Notes: generated by a model not told the origin, from the letters alone. 64,000 nt of DNA from Methylobacterium frigidaeris (GCF_022179185.1 NZ_BPQJ01000008.1:62001-126000); one strand, 5' to 3'. Shown: positions 26,754 to 36,239, counted from the stretch's first letter. Numbers and translations: made by a program.

Positions 26754-27758
26754 ATGCAACGCCGCAGCTTCCTCGCCGGCGCCGCCGCCCTGGCCCTCGC
26801 CCCGGCGGTGCCGGCCAGGGCCGATACCGTGAAGGTCCGCATCGGCGTCGGCGGCAAGCCGCTCCTCTACTACCTGCCGCTGACGATCGCCGAGCGGAAG
26901 GGCTTCTTCAAGGAGGAGGGCGTCGAGGCCGAGATCAACGATTTCGGCGGCGGGGCTCGCTCGCTCCAGGCCCTGATCGGCGGCTCGGTCGACGTGGTGA
27001 CGGGCGCCTACGAGCACACGATCCGGATGCAGGCCAAGGGCCAGGACGTCCGGGCGGTCTGCGAGCTCGGCCGCTTCCCCGCCATCGTGATCGGCGTGCG
27101 CAAGGACCTCGCCGACACGGTGAAGTCGGCCGCCGACTTCAAGGGCCGCAAGATCGGCGTGACGGCGCCGGGTTCCTCCACGGCGCTGACCGCGCAATAC
27201 GCGATGATCAAGGCCGGGCTGAAGGCCACCGACGCGGCCCTGATCGGGGTCGGCGGCGGCGCCGGCGCGATCGCGGCGATGAAGAAGGGCGAGATCGACG
27301 CCATCTCGCACCTCGACCCGGTGATCGCCAAGCTCGAGGCCGACGGCGACATCAAGGTCCTGATCGACACCCGCACCGAGGCCGGCACCCGGGCGCTGTT
27401 CGGTGGGCCGAACCCGGCGGCCGTCGTCTACACCAAGCAGGACTGGATCGAGCACCACGCCGCCGGCACCCAGAAGGTCGTCAACGCCTTCGCCAAGGCC
27501 CTGAAGTGGATCGTCGCCGCTTCTCCCGAGGAGATCGCCGACACCGTGCCGCCGGCCTACCATTTCGGCGACAAGCCGCTCTACGTGCAGGCGGTGAAGA
27601 ACTCGCTCGAGAGCTATTCCCGCACCGGCATCCCGACGCAGGAGGGCATGGCGAGCGTGCTGGAGCTGGTCCGCACCCTCGATCCCGAGCTGCAAGGCGC
27701 CAAGATCGACCTCGCGACGACGTTCGAGGACCGGTTCATCAAGCGGGCGATGGGCTGA
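26754..27758 (+). CDS. NMT1/THI5-like ABC transporter substrate-binding protein
   Basis: 334 residues. The N-terminal RRSFLAGAAALALAPAVPARA has an RR-x-F-L twin-arginine pattern and a hydrophobic core, so Tat export is likely. Type II periplasmic-binding fold of the NMT1/THI5 group, close to SsuA/TauA: GVGGKPLLYYLPLTIAERKG, then NDFGGGARSLQALIGGSVDV and VTAPGSSTALTAQYAM. It binds an aromatic, sulfonate or pyrimidine compound; the ligand is unknown. A second, riboswitch-controlled system of the same class lies at 57.5-60 kb. Confidence 0.9.
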   Translation: MQRRSFLAGAAALALAPAVPARADTVKVRIGVGGKPLLYYLPLTIAERKGFFKEEGVEAEINDFGGGARSLQALIGGSVDVVTGAYEHTIRMQAKGQDVRAVCELGRFPAIVIGVRKDLADTVKSAADFKGRKIGVTAPGSSTALTAQYAMIKAGLKATDAALIGVGGGAGAIAAMKKGEIDAISHLDPVIAKLEADGDIKVLIDTRTEAGTRALFGGPNPAAVVYTKQDWIEHHAAGTQKVVNAFAKALKWIVAASPEEIADTVPPAYHFGDKPLYVQAVKNSLESYSRTGIPTQEGMASVLELVRTLDPELQGAKIDLATTFEDRFIKRAMG

Positions 27759-27779
27759 GCAGTCGTCGCACGCCCATCC

Positions 27780-27879
27780 CACCCGGGTCGTGGAGTTGCG
27801 CGGCTCGGGCGTGGTCGCCAGGCCGCCCTCGCCGGCGGCCTTGGCGCGGTAGAGGACTGCGTCGGCCTCGGCGAGATGC
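27780..27879 (-). pseudogene. C-terminal scrap of a GGDEF domain
   Basis: On the minus strand the frame reads LAEADAVLYRAKAAGEGG, the usual last helix of a GGDEF domain (x-x-A-D-x-A-L-Y-x-A-K). A stop lies two codons upstream, so only this end remains. The next conserved blocks (GGDEF motif) are absent. It lies in a non-coding gap and is probably decayed. Confidence 0.6.
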
Positions 27880-28040
27880 TACCCCTTTCGGCGGCCGTCC
27901 GGTTCAGGCTGCACGGCTCGATTGCGACTTTGCGGCGTAAGGTCTCGCAATGCCCGCCGCCGGGTCGCGACGTTGGCGGCTGTCATCCTCTCGATGGATT
28001 TCGCCGCGACGTCTTCCGACAAGTCGCCAGTACCAGTTCG

Positions 28041-28565
28041 TCAAGTCTGCCGCAGCCAGTCGATCAGGCCCGCCCCCGGCGCCAGCCAGGCGAAGGCCCA
28101 GACAAAGGCCGAGGAAAAATTGGCGAGCCAGAAGGCCAGCCGCGGCAGCAGCGCCACCCCGGCCACCAGCGGCACCACTGCCCGGGCCGGGCCGATGAAG
28201 CGGCCGACGAAGATCGCCCAGGCGCCCCAGCGCTGGCAGAAGGTCTCGCCCTTCCGCACCATCTCGGGGTAGCGGCTGAGCGGCCAGATCCGCTTGGCGC
28301 CGTCCTTGTAGTACCGGCCGATCTCGTAGGAGACCCAGTCGCCCAGGATCGCCCCGATCGCCGCCCCGACCATCACCGGCAGGAAAGGGATCGCACCGGA
28401 GCCGATCAGCGCACCGATCCCGATCAGGATCACGGTCGCGGGCACCAGCAGCGAGAGCACAGCCAGGGATTCGCAGAAGGCGATGATCCCGGTGATCACC
28501 GGCGCCCAGGCCTGGTGGTCGCGCACGAAGTCGAGGACCGTGGTGCGTAAGCTCTCGAAATCCAT
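28041..28565 (-). CDS. DedA-family membrane protein
   Basis: 174 residues. DedA/SNARE-associated (VTT) fold: GIIAFCESLAVLSLLVPATV with the conserved Glu, then GAILGDWVSYEIGRYYKDG and GRFIGPARAVVPLVAGVALL with the conserved FxGRxxPxxR-like arginine. Relatives (DedA, YqjA) help export of undecaprenyl or phospholipids and tolerate proton stress. The gene stands alone. Confidence 0.88.
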   Translation of the reverse strand: MDFESLRTTVLDFVRDHQAWAPVITGIIAFCESLAVLSLLVPATVILIGIGALIGSGAIPFLPVMVGAAIGAILGDWVSYEIGRYYKDGAKRIWPLSRYPEMVRKGETFCQRWGAWAIFVGRFIGPARAVVPLVAGVALLPRLAFWLANFSSAFVWAFAWLAPGAGLIDWLRQT

Positions 28566-28680
28566 GGATCCTTGACCTTGGGTGAGCGGAATGGCGGGAC
28601 AAGTCGGGAGCCGGGGCGGCGTTCCGCCCGTCCTGCCTACACGCGACGCGTGAGCGCCGCATGAACCCGCGCGCCGGACC

Positions 28681-30087
28681 TCACGCGTCGTTCATGGCCC
28701 GCTCGACGACGCGGCTGGCGCGCAGCACCAGGGCCTCGCCGAAGAGCGGCCCGACGACCTGCAGCCCGACCGGCAGGCCGTCCGCGCTGCCACACGGCAC
28801 CGAGGAGGCGGGCTGGCGGCTGAGGTTGAACGGCCAGGTCAGCGGCGTCCAGTCGTACCAGCGCGGGAAACGAGCCGGGTCCGGGGTGTTGCGGCCGGCC
28901 GCGAAGGCCGGGATCGGAAGGGTCGGCGTCACCAGGAGGTCGTGGTCCCGGTGGAAACGCTGCATCGCCTGGCAATGCGCCCGGGCGGCGTCCTGCGCGC
29001 CTTGCAGGTGCGCGGCGGTGAGGTCGCGGGCGGAGACGACGAGGTCGAGGAGGTCGGGCTCGAGGCGCTGCAGCTCCGCACCCGTCAGGTGCCGCAGGCT
29101 GCCGGCGAAGGCCGCGCGCCAGATCACGTCCAGGGCGTCGCGCAGGGGCGAGAGGTCGAGGGCGACCTCCCGCACCCGGGCGCCGGCCCGCGCCAGGGCC
29201 GCGACGCCGTGCTCGAACGACGCCGCCACGGCGGGCTCGACGATCGGGAAGCCGAGGTCCCGGGACACCGCGATGCGCAAGTCCGCGACCCCCGCCTCGG
29301 CCGCGCCGAGGTAATCGACCTCGGGGTGCGGCACCGCGAAGGCGTCGCGCCAATCGGGCCGTGCGAGGAGGCCGAGCATCAAGGCGCCGTCGCGCACGTC
29401 CCGCGAGAGGCCGCCGAAGACCGGAAGCCAGCCGAGCGAGGTCGGCCCGTAGGGCACGAGGCCGAAGGTGGGTTTGAGCCCGAACAGGCCGGTGAAGGCT
29501 GCCGGGATGCGGATCGAGCCGCCGCCGTCGCCGCCGGTGGCGAGCGCCACGACGCCTGCGGCGACGAGCGCCGCCGAGCCGCCGCTCGACCCGCCCGGCG
29601 TGCGCGACGGGTCGTGCGGGTTGCGGGTGACGCCGGTGAGCGGCCCGTGCGTGATGCCCTTCCAGCCGAATTCCGGTGTCGCGGTCTTGCAGAAGAATAC
29701 CGCGCCGGCCTCGCGCAGGCGGGCCACGCCGGGGGAATCCTCCTGCGCCGGCGCGTCCGTGGTCGTGGCGGCGCCGTAGCGGGTCGGCCAGCCGGCGACG
29801 TGGTTGGTGTCCTTCACCGCCACCGGCACCCCGTCGAGGGGGCTCAGGGGCCGGCCCTCGCGCCAGCGCCGGGCCGAGGCCTCGGCCATGCGCCGCCCCG
29901 TCTCGGGATCGACCAGGATCGCGGCGTTGAGCGCCGGGTTCACGACGGCGAGCCGCTCCAGCGACCGCTCCAGCACCGTGACCGGGGAGAGGCTGCCCTC
30001 GGCGAAGCCCCGCGACAGCTCGAGAGCGGTGGGCGCGCCCTGGGCGACCAGATCCGTGCCGGATCCTGGCGTCAATTCCGGTTCCAT
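28681..30087 (-). CDS. amidase (amidase signature family)
   Basis: 468 residues. Amidase-signature Ser-cisSer-Lys triad visible: Lys in GVPVAVKDTN, cis-Ser in GGSSGGSAA, and nucleophile Ser in GGDGGGSIRIPA. The family hydrolyses C-N bonds of amides; some relatives are aryl-amidases or acylamide hydrolases. No GatB or GatC gene is near, so it is not part of the GatCAB complex. It is divergent from pdxY, with a run of short tandem repeats in the gap. Confidence 0.92.
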   Translation of the reverse strand: MEPELTPGSGTDLVAQGAPTALELSRGFAEGSLSPVTVLERSLERLAVVNPALNAAILVDPETGRRMAEASARRWREGRPLSPLDGVPVAVKDTNHVAGWPTRYGAATTTDAPAQEDSPGVARLREAGAVFFCKTATPEFGWKGITHGPLTGVTRNPHDPSRTPGGSSGGSAALVAAGVVALATGGDGGGSIRIPAAFTGLFGLKPTFGLVPYGPTSLGWLPVFGGLSRDVRDGALMLGLLARPDWRDAFAVPHPEVDYLGAAEAGVADLRIAVSRDLGFPIVEPAVAASFEHGVAALARAGARVREVALDLSPLRDALDVIWRAAFAGSLRHLTGAELQRLEPDLLDLVVSARDLTAAHLQGAQDAARAHCQAMQRFHRDHDLLVTPTLPIPAFAAGRNTPDPARFPRWYDWTPLTWPFNLSRQPASSVPCGSADGLPVGLQVVGPLFGEALVLRASRVVERAMNDA

Positions 30088-30168
30088 TCTCGCCTCCCTG
30101 ATCGCGGCGGTATCGTCGGCCGCGGAGCAGGTTTCGTGCCCGCCGGCCCGCTCCCGCAGGGCTCGGAT

Positions 30169-30236
30169 GATCGCAGGACTTGGACGATCGCAGGACTTGG
30201 ACGATCGCAGGACTCGGACGATTGCACGACTTGCAC
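30169..30236. repeat. four 17-bp tandem repeats in a divergent gap
   Basis: Unit GATCGCAGGACTTGGAC at 30169-30185 and 30186-30202, then one-mismatch copy at 30203-30219 and a more divergent copy at 30220-30236 (GATTGCACGACTTGCAC). The gap separates the amidase gene (minus) and pdxY (plus). Iteron-like spacing suggests a protein-binding array, or slippage. Confidence 0.85.
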
Positions 30237-30304
30237 GGTTGCCAGGAGCGTCCGGTTCCGGGAATCGTGCGGGTCCTGGTGCCCCCGCGAGGTCTCGTGC
30301 CGCG

Positions 30305-31153
30305 ATGAACGTCCTGTCGATCCAGTCCCACGTCGCCTACGGCCATGTCGGCAACGCCTCGGCGGTCTTCCCGATGCAGCGGCTCGGGGTCGAGGTCTGG
30401 GCGGTGCACACGGTGCAGTTCTCCAACCACACCGGGTACGGCGCCTGGCGCGGCCGGGTATTCGACGGGCCGGCGATCGAGGAGCTGGTCGAGGGCATCG
30501 CCGAGCGCGGGGTGCTCTCCTCCTGCGACGGCGTCCTGTCGGGCTACATGGGCTCGGCCGATATCGGCACCGCGATCCTGCGGGCGGTGGCGCGGGTGCG
30601 GGAGGCCAACCCGGCGGCGCTCTATTGCTGCGATCCGGTGATCGGCGATATCGGCCGCGGGGTGTTCGTGCGCCCGGGCATCCCGGAATTCATGCGCGAC
30701 CACGCGGTGCCGGCGGCTGACATCATCACCCCGAACCAGTTCGAGCTCGATTACCTGAGCGGCATCGAGACCCGGACGCTCGCCGACGCCAAGGCGGCGG
30801 TCGCCGCCGTGCAGGCGAGCGGGCCGAAGGTGGTGCTGGTGACCTCGCTCCACACCGAGGAGACGCCCGACGACAGCATCGACATGCTGGCCGGCGCCGG
30901 CGGCCAGTTCTGGCGCCTGCGCACCCCGCGGCTGTCGCTCAGCGTCAACGGCGCGGGCGATGCCACCGCGGCCCTGTTCCTGGTGCACTACGCCCGCAGC
31001 CGCTCGGCCGGCGAGGCCCTGGGCGCCGCCGCCGCCTCGATCTACGGCCTCCTGCGCCGCACCGCGGAGGCCGGCGCGCGGGAGATCCTGACCGTGGCGG
31101 CGCAGGAGGAGTTCGTGGCGCCGAGCCGCACGTTCCCGGTCGAGGCGGTGTGA
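30305..31153 (+). CDS. pdxY: pyridoxal kinase PdxY
   Basis: 282 residues from the ATG at 30305. Ribokinase fold: [19 protein letters not shown] at the start, [10 protein letters not shown], then DPVIGD and the GAGDATAA anion hole with the catalytic aspartate near the C-terminus. [13 protein letters not shown] is the conserved PdxY block. It phosphorylates pyridoxal (and related vitamers) with ATP to give PLP in the cytoplasm. Salvage fits with many PLP enzymes. It is convergent with the DUF2891 gene (gap 19 bases). Confidence 0.94.
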   Translation: MNVLSIQSHVAYGHVGNASAVFPMQRLGVEVWAVHTVQFSNHTGYGAWRGRVFDGPAIEELVEGIAERGVLSSCDGVLSGYMGSADIGTAILRAVARVREANPAALYCCDPVIGDIGRGVFVRPGIPEFMRDHAVPAADIITPNQFELDYLSGIETRTLADAKAAVAAVQASGPKVVLVTSLHTEETPDDSIDMLAGAGGQFWRLRTPRLSLSVNGAGDATAALFLVHYARSRSAGEALGAAAASIYGLLRRTAEAGAREILTVAAQEEFVAPSRTFPVEAV

Positions 31154-31172
31154 GGGATCAGGCCTCCAAGGT

Positions 31173-32177
31173 TCACGCTTCAAGGGCGAGGAGCGCGAAG
31201 CTCGCGAGCCAGTGCTCGCCCATGTAGTCGTCGGCGAGGTGCGGGAGCGCCGCGTCGAGATGCGCCTCCGCCGCCGCCCGCAGCACCGGCACGCGGGCGT
31301 CGTCGGCCGGCAGCGCGCCGGCGAGCGCGCGCAGGCACCAGGCGCGGCTGAGGTTCAGCCCGTCGAGATGCGCGATCTTGCCGTCGCTGCGATCGGTGAC
31401 GGTAGCCGGCCGGAACAGGGTTGCGGGCTCGCGCTCGGCGAGGCGAGGCAGGAAGCGGTCGAACCAGGGCCGGAAGTCGTCCGCCGGCATCAGGCGGCGC
31501 AGGCACTCGGCCTCGATCAGCGCGGAGGACAGGAAGTCGTCGCCGCTCGGCTCGCCCCAGGCCGGGCAATCGGCGTCCGTGCCGTACCAGCGCGCGGCGG
31601 TGACGCGCAACAGCTCCGTCAGATCGGCATCCTCCGTTCCTTCTGCGTAATCCGCCGCCATGCGCAAGCCGAAGGCGGTGTTGAAATGCGTGCCGACCCG
31701 GACCGGATAGGGCGAGAGCGGCAGGAAATCGCGAAAGCGCTGCGCGAAGATCCCGGCCATCGGCGCCAGCGCCCGCGACCAGCGCGGCTCGGGCAGCCGC
31801 GCCAGCTCGTCGGCGAGCTTGAGGGCCCAGGCCCAGCCATAGGGCCGCTTGAAGCCTCGTGCCGTCGGCATGTCGAGATAGGCGCACTCGCCCGCGACCT
31901 TCTCCGGCGTCAGCTGCCGGTCGAACAGCGCGCGGATCGCTTGCGCCTGCGCCCCCTCGGGGAAGCGGCGCAGCACGCGGGCGAGCAGCCAGTAGCCGTG
32001 GACGCAGGAATGCCAGTCGAAGCTGCCGTAGAACACCGGGTGGAGGTCTGCCGGCGTGCGGGCGTCCTCGGGACCGGCGAGCGTGTGGTCCGGCTTGTTC
32101 GGGTATTCCCGGGTGACGTGGCCGAGGGTGAGGGCGGCGAAGCGGGCGGCGGTCTCGGGGGTCAGGGTGTGGGGCAT
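31173..32177 (-). CDS. DUF2891 protein
   Basis: 334 residues from the ATG at 32177. Recognised as DUF2891 from DLHPVFYGSFDWHSCVHGYW and from the GTHFNTAFGLRMAADYA, GEPSGDDFLSSALIEAE and HLDGLNLSRAWCLR blocks. The pattern of helical repeats rich in W, H and D suggests an (alpha/alpha) barrel-like enzyme, but the function is unknown. Its neighbour upstream is a nucleotidyltransferase-like gene. Confidence 0.88.
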   Translation of the reverse strand: MPHTLTPETAARFAALTLGHVTREYPNKPDHTLAGPEDARTPADLHPVFYGSFDWHSCVHGYWLLARVLRRFPEGAQAQAIRALFDRQLTPEKVAGECAYLDMPTARGFKRPYGWAWALKLADELARLPEPRWSRALAPMAGIFAQRFRDFLPLSPYPVRVGTHFNTAFGLRMAADYAEGTEDADLTELLRVTAARWYGTDADCPAWGEPSGDDFLSSALIEAECLRRLMPADDFRPWFDRFLPRLAEREPATLFRPATVTDRSDGKIAHLDGLNLSRAWCLRALAGALPADDARVPVLRAAAEAHLDAALPHLADDYMGEHWLASFALLALEA

Positions 32178-32220
32178 CGTTTGTCTCTGGTCTTCGGAGT
32201 CGGTCCGGGTCGGATCGTTT

Positions 32221-33378
32221 TCAGAGGTCGTCGTCGGGCGTCTCGCCGCTCGCCGCGAGGGCTCGCCGCGGGGGATCCCGCACGGCCTCGACGCCCTCCA
32301 TCCCGACCGAGAGCGCCACGCCCGCCTCGAGGGCGGCCCGCCATGACGGGCCGCGGCCCCAGGCCTCGTGCAGCGCGTCACCGAGATCGGTCGACCGGCC
32401 GTCGGCGGCAAGCGCGTCGATCAGGGTCGCGGCCTGTTGTAGGTCCTTCCGGCGCTTGGCTGCACTCGATGCGACCCGCGGGTCGCGGCAGGCCGTCACG
32501 ATCAGCTCGTGGACCGCGTAGCGCACCGGGGCGGGGATCGCGACGGCGATGCCCGGCCCGTGCCGCATCACCGCGCGCACCGGCCGGTCAATCAGGAAGT
32601 CGAGGTCGCGCAGCGGCTCGGCCGCGGCGCCGCCGAGAGCCGGCATCGTCGCCGGGCGGCCCGCATGCTCGTCGCCGGCGCGGTCCGGCGTCAGGAATTC
32701 GACCCGGCAGCCGGTGCGGGTCTCGAACCGCATTGCCCAGATGGCGTCGCCCTGGTGAGGCACCGGGCGAAAGGTCGGGTCGACGGCCCGCAGCACCTCG
32801 AGCACCGGCGGGATCGTGTCCGCCACTGTGAGAGAGATCGAGTGGAACCGGGCGAAATCCGCGCCGGATGTCTGGAGCATGCCGTTCGGCAGGCGGCAGC
32901 CCAGGAGCCCGGCATAGCACTGGAACGCCACCGTCCCGACGCGCACGCCGCGCACGCTGACGAAGCCCGCATCGGCCAGTGCCTGGACAACCTCGCCGGT
33001 CTCGGCGACCGGCCGCGGCAGGTAGGCCTCGCGGACGAGGGTGGCGACGAGCCTGCGGCGTATCCGCGGGTCGTCCCGGACATGCGCGAAATTCTCGACC
33101 CTGGCGGCGACCTCCGGGTCGTCGGCCAGCCCGACATAGCGCCGCTGCCGCTGCCCGGCGACCGAGGTGACGAAGTACCAGTGGCGGCGCCCCTTCACGG
33201 TGGTCGCCTCGAAGCGGCCGTCGATATCGAAAGCCGTCGTGAAGCGACCGTCGCGACAGCGCTGGGCGAGCTGCGCGTAGAGCGTGCTGGATTGCAGGTC
33301 GATCCGCCGTATCGCCGGGCCGTTATGGCTCTTTCGCGAAAAGCCATAACGCGCTTCGCGGGGGCTCACAACGGCCAT
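32221..33378 (-). CDS. GSU2403-family nucleotidyltransferase-fold protein
   Basis: 385 residues from the ATG at 33378. The family is defined by a nucleotidyltransferase fold with N-terminal winged part (RRIDLQSSTLYAQLAQRC) and central blocks RRYVGLADDPEV, GTVAFQCYAGLLGCRLP and PLRDLDFLIDRPVRA. Members of this family are poorly characterised and are sometimes proposed as type IV AbiEii-like toxins, but no antitoxin gene is adjacent here. I give no function. Confidence 0.75.
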   Translation of the reverse strand: MAVVSPREARYGFSRKSHNGPAIRRIDLQSSTLYAQLAQRCRDGRFTTAFDIDGRFEATTVKGRRHWYFVTSVAGQRQRRYVGLADDPEVAARVENFAHVRDDPRIRRRLVATLVREAYLPRPVAETGEVVQALADAGFVSVRGVRVGTVAFQCYAGLLGCRLPNGMLQTSGADFARFHSISLTVADTIPPVLEVLRAVDPTFRPVPHQGDAIWAMRFETRTGCRVEFLTPDRAGDEHAGRPATMPALGGAAAEPLRDLDFLIDRPVRAVMRHGPGIAVAIPAPVRYAVHELIVTACRDPRVASSAAKRRKDLQQAATLIDALAADGRSTDLGDALHEAWGRGPSWRAALEAGVALSVGMEGVEAVRDPPRRALAASGETPDDDL

Positions 33379-33469
33379 GCGACAGGCGAGACGTGCGGTG
33401 GGAGGGACTTGCACCGCCCACCCGATCCGTGCTGCCTCGCGCACTGAGCTTCGGAAGGACGGAAACCGG

Positions 33470-34387
33470 ATGCCCGCACGCCGCTACGCCACCCTGGACG
33501 TGTTCACCGATACGGCCCTCGCCGGCAACCCGCTGGCGGTGGTGCTCGACGCCGAGGGGCTGGACGATGCCGCGATGCAGGCCATCGCAGGTGAGTTCAA
33601 CCTGTCGGAGACGGTGTTCGTACTGCCGCCCACCGAGCCCCGGCACCGGGCGCGGCTGCGGATCTTCACGCCGGCCCAGGAACTCGCCTTCGCAGGCCAC
33701 CCGACTGTCGGCACCGCGGTGCTGCTCGCCCTCGGCGACCGGCGGGCGGAGGTCGCCGACGCGGTAGCGTTCGGCCTCGAGGAGCAGGTCGGCGTGGTGC
33801 CCTGCGTGGTCGAGATCGGGGAGGGCAAGAACGGTGAGGGCTACGGCCGCGCCCGCTTCCGCCTGCCGCGCCTGCCGGAGAGCTGGGGCGATGAGCCGGA
33901 CGCGACAGTTCTCGCCGGGGCCCTCGGCCTGTCGCCGTCCGAGATCGGCTTTGCCCGCCACCGGCCGAGCCGCTACAGCGCCGGCACGCCGTTCCACCTC
34001 GTGCCCGTCCAGGGCCTCGACGCCCTGGGGCGGGCCCGCACCAGCGCCGAGGCGATGGTGCAGGCCCTCGGGCCGGGCGCCAAGGTCTTCCTCTATACCG
34101 GCGAGACCGGGGAGGCGGGTCACAGCTTCCGGGCCCGGATGTTCGCCCCTGCTGCCGGCATCGCGGAGGACCCGGCGACCGGCGGCGCGGTCGCGGCCTT
34201 CGCAGGGGCGCTCATGCAGTTCGAGCCCCTGGGCAGCGGCACGCACGACCTCACGATCGCGCAAGGGTTCGAGATGGGCCGGCCGAGCGAGATCGCGCTC
34301 CAGCTCACGATCGAGGACGGGGCCCTGCGCGCCGCCGAGATCGGCGGCGGCGCCGTCCTGGTCTCCGAGGGCGTGCTGCACCTCTGA
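33470..34387 (+). CDS. PhzF-family isomerase/epimerase-like protein
   Basis: 305 residues from the ATG at 33470 (GGAAGGAC upstream). PhzF fold: ATLDVFTDTALAGNPLAVV at the start, the conserved catalytic Glu47 in NLSETVFV, the FAGHPTVGTA turn, and EDPATGGAVAA at the second domain. It isomerises or epimerises small metabolites; only phenazine-pathway members have a firm role. Its stop overlaps the Nudix gene by one base (TGATG). Confidence 0.92.
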   Translation: MPARRYATLDVFTDTALAGNPLAVVLDAEGLDDAAMQAIAGEFNLSETVFVLPPTEPRHRARLRIFTPAQELAFAGHPTVGTAVLLALGDRRAEVADAVAFGLEEQVGVVPCVVEIGEGKNGEGYGRARFRLPRLPESWGDEPDATVLAGALGLSPSEIGFARHRPSRYSAGTPFHLVPVQGLDALGRARTSAEAMVQALGPGAKVFLYTGETGEAGHSFRARMFAPAAGIAEDPATGGAVAAFAGALMQFEPLGSGTHDLTIAQGFEMGRPSEIALQLTIEDGALRAAEIGGGAVLVSEGVLHL

Positions 34388-35112
34388 TGAGCCTTACCCT
34401 CACCCCGGCCCGCCGGGTCGACGCCCGGATGGTCGCCCATGACTGGCCCTGGGCCCGCGACGAGCGGGCCGCCATCATGGCCCATTGGGAGAAGCGCCGC
34501 GCCGCCCGCCCGGCGATGTTCAACGGCACGGTTCTGATGCTGCGCCGCTGGGCCCTCGCCGACGGCGTGCTCGAGGCCGACCTGTTCGAGGCCGACTACG
34601 CCTCCCTCACCGCCCTGAAGGATTGGGGCTTCCCGGACGGGAGCGTCCTCAACGTCTTCGCGGCGGCGGTGCCGCGCACCCGGGACGGGACCTTCCTCCT
34701 CGGCGAGATGGGACCGCACACCGCCGCGGCCGGGCGGGTCTACTTCCCCTGCGGCACGCCGGACCCGACCGATATCGGCCCCGATGGACAGGTCGACCTC
34801 GCGGCGAGCGCGCTGCGCGAGTTGCGGGAGGAGACCGGCCTCGTCGCCCCGCAAGGGCCGGATCCCGGCTGGGTGATCGTGCGCGACGGCGGCCTGATGG
34901 CCCTTCTGCGCCCGGTGCAGCTCGCCGAGGACGAGGCGAGCGTGCGGGCCCGCATCGCCGCCCACCTCGCGGCGGAAGCGGAGCCGGAGCTGTCGGCCAT
35001 CGTCGGGGTGCGCGACGCGGCGGATCTCGATCCCGCGCGGATGCCAGGCTTCGTCCGGCACTACCTCGCAAGCGTGCTCGCCGGGGCGGAGGACAGCCGG
35101 TCGGCGCGGTGA
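34387..35112 (+). CDS. Nudix hydrolase
   Basis: 241 residues. The Nudix helix is present as RELREETGL near residue 140, giving the REx2EExG core that binds Mg2+. The usual upstream glycine/glutamate half (Gx5E) is replaced by GPDGQVDLAAS, so the box is partly degenerate. N-terminal ~90 residues are a long extension typical of Rhizobiales Nudix proteins that start with a ADDGVLEADLFEADYASL-like domain. The substrate is unknown. It is translationally coupled to the PhzF gene. Confidence 0.85.
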   Translation: MSLTLTPARRVDARMVAHDWPWARDERAAIMAHWEKRRAARPAMFNGTVLMLRRWALADGVLEADLFEADYASLTALKDWGFPDGSVLNVFAAAVPRTRDGTFLLGEMGPHTAAAGRVYFPCGTPDPTDIGPDGQVDLAASALRELREETGLVAPQGPDPGWVIVRDGGLMALLRPVQLAEDEASVRARIAAHLAAEAEPELSAIVGVRDAADLDPARMPGFVRHYLASVLAGAEDSRSAR

Positions 35113-35195
35113 CGCTCGTCCTGCAAGTACTCTGCCTGCGGGACCCGCGGGCGATCTCGCGGGTTCCCGCTCCGAAGCCCCGATACGGAGTGGCC

Positions 35196-35573
35196 ATGGT
35201 CGCCAAGCTCGTCGAACTCGTCCGAGAGGCTGCGGCGCAGGCCCGGCTCGTCGCCCGGGGCTACCCGTCGGGTTGCAGCGCTGACGCGCTGCCCTGGGCC
35301 GTCATCAAGCGCTTCGACGACGACGTGCGCGGCCATGTCGAGCGCGACCCCCGGATCGAGGACGGACGCGACCAGGTGCTGATCGCCGCCGTGAACCTCG
35401 CCGAGGCCGCGCCCGACGACGAGGCGGACGCGCCCGAGCGGGAGCGGCTGGTCAAGGCGATCAACGACCTCGAATGGATCGTTCTCAGCCGCGGCATCGC
35501 CAACCGGGCCGCGGCGGTCTCGGGCTACGGCGAGGCCGGGGACCGGCTGCGGGAGGCGGCGACGCGAGCCTGA
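35196..35573 (+). CDS. hypothetical protein, 125 aa
   Basis: From the ATG at 35196, behind ACGGAG. No known domain is recognised. The sequence is mostly helical and acidic, with no signal peptide or membrane helix. Its end converges on the PAS gene. Coding support is only the ribosome site and length. Confidence 0.5.
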   Translation: MVAKLVELVREAAAQARLVARGYPSGCSADALPWAVIKRFDDDVRGHVERDPRIEDGRDQVLIAAVNLAEAAPDDEADAPERERLVKAINDLEWIVLSRGIANRAAAVSGYGEAGDRLREAATRA

Positions 35574-35633
35574 TCCGCCCGGAGGGCACCGCCCCGCACC
35601 CTCCCCAATTCGGCACGACCGGCGCGGATCCGT

Positions 35634-36239
35634 TCAGAGCCGCCCGCCGCGGTGCACCACGAAGCGCTTGCGGCGCTCGGGGCCCGGCTCGTCGTTGGCC
35701 GCCGGTGGCGGCGCCGCGAGCGGGGCGGGGGCGGCAGCGTTCGCCTCGGGGGTGAGGATCCGCAGGGACACGGTGCGCAGGGCCACGATCGGGCGCAGGC
35801 CCAGCCAGGTCGGGATCACCGCCGGCGAGAGCGACCCGATCACCCGGGCCTGGGTCTTGCCCCGGTGGCGCAGGGGCAGGAGCAGCAATTCGAGGTCGAT
35901 CGTCTCTCCGGCCTCCGTCACCCCGACGAGGCCCACCACCACGCCGGCGGTTTCCTGGATCACCACCTCGACGAGCCGCCACGGGTCGGCGGCCGGCGCC
36001 TCGCCCCACAGGCCCGCGAAGGAGAGGCCGCGCAGCTCGGCCCCGAACAAGGCGCAGAGCCGGGTGCCGGCGAGCCGCACGGTGGCGGCGTGCCGGGGCG
36101 CGTCGATCTCGAGGATCAGGCTGTCGGCCAGGACGTGGCGGATCTCTCCGGGCTCGATCTCGCCCCGCTCCGGCGCGGCGCGGGCGCCGCGCAGGCCGTT
36201 CCAGTAGGCGTGGAGCATGCGGCTGGTCGGGTGCTTCAT
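35634..36239 (-). CDS. PAS_5-type PAS domain protein
   Basis: 201 residues from the ATG at 36239; an upstream GTG would add six residues. KHPTSRMLHAYWNGLRGARAAP is the characteristic start of the PAS_5 (DUF1488-adjacent) family in Rhizobiales, followed by the PAS-like fold ILEIDAPRHAATVRLAGTRLC and LELLLLPLRH. The C-terminal tail is Ala/Pro rich. It has no output domain. Function is unknown; relatives are often next to PilZ proteins, and PilZ is found elsewhere in this window. Confidence 0.75.
   Translation of the reverse strand: MKHPTSRMLHAYWNGLRGARAAPERGEIEPGEIRHVLADSLILEIDAPRHAATVRLAGTRLCALFGAELRGLSFAGLWGEAPAADPWRLVEVVIQETAGVVVGLVGVTEAGETIDLELLLLPLRHRGKTQARVIGSLSPAVIPTWLGLRPIVALRTVSLRILTPEANAAAPAPLAAPPPAANDEPGPERRKRFVVHRGGRL

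Noticed and set aside
30169..30236. CRISPR array
   Set aside because: Units are directly adjacent with no spacers and only 17 bases long.
32221..33378. type IV toxin-antitoxin (AbiEii) system
   Set aside because: The nucleotidyltransferase fold fits loosely, but no antitoxin gene lies beside it.
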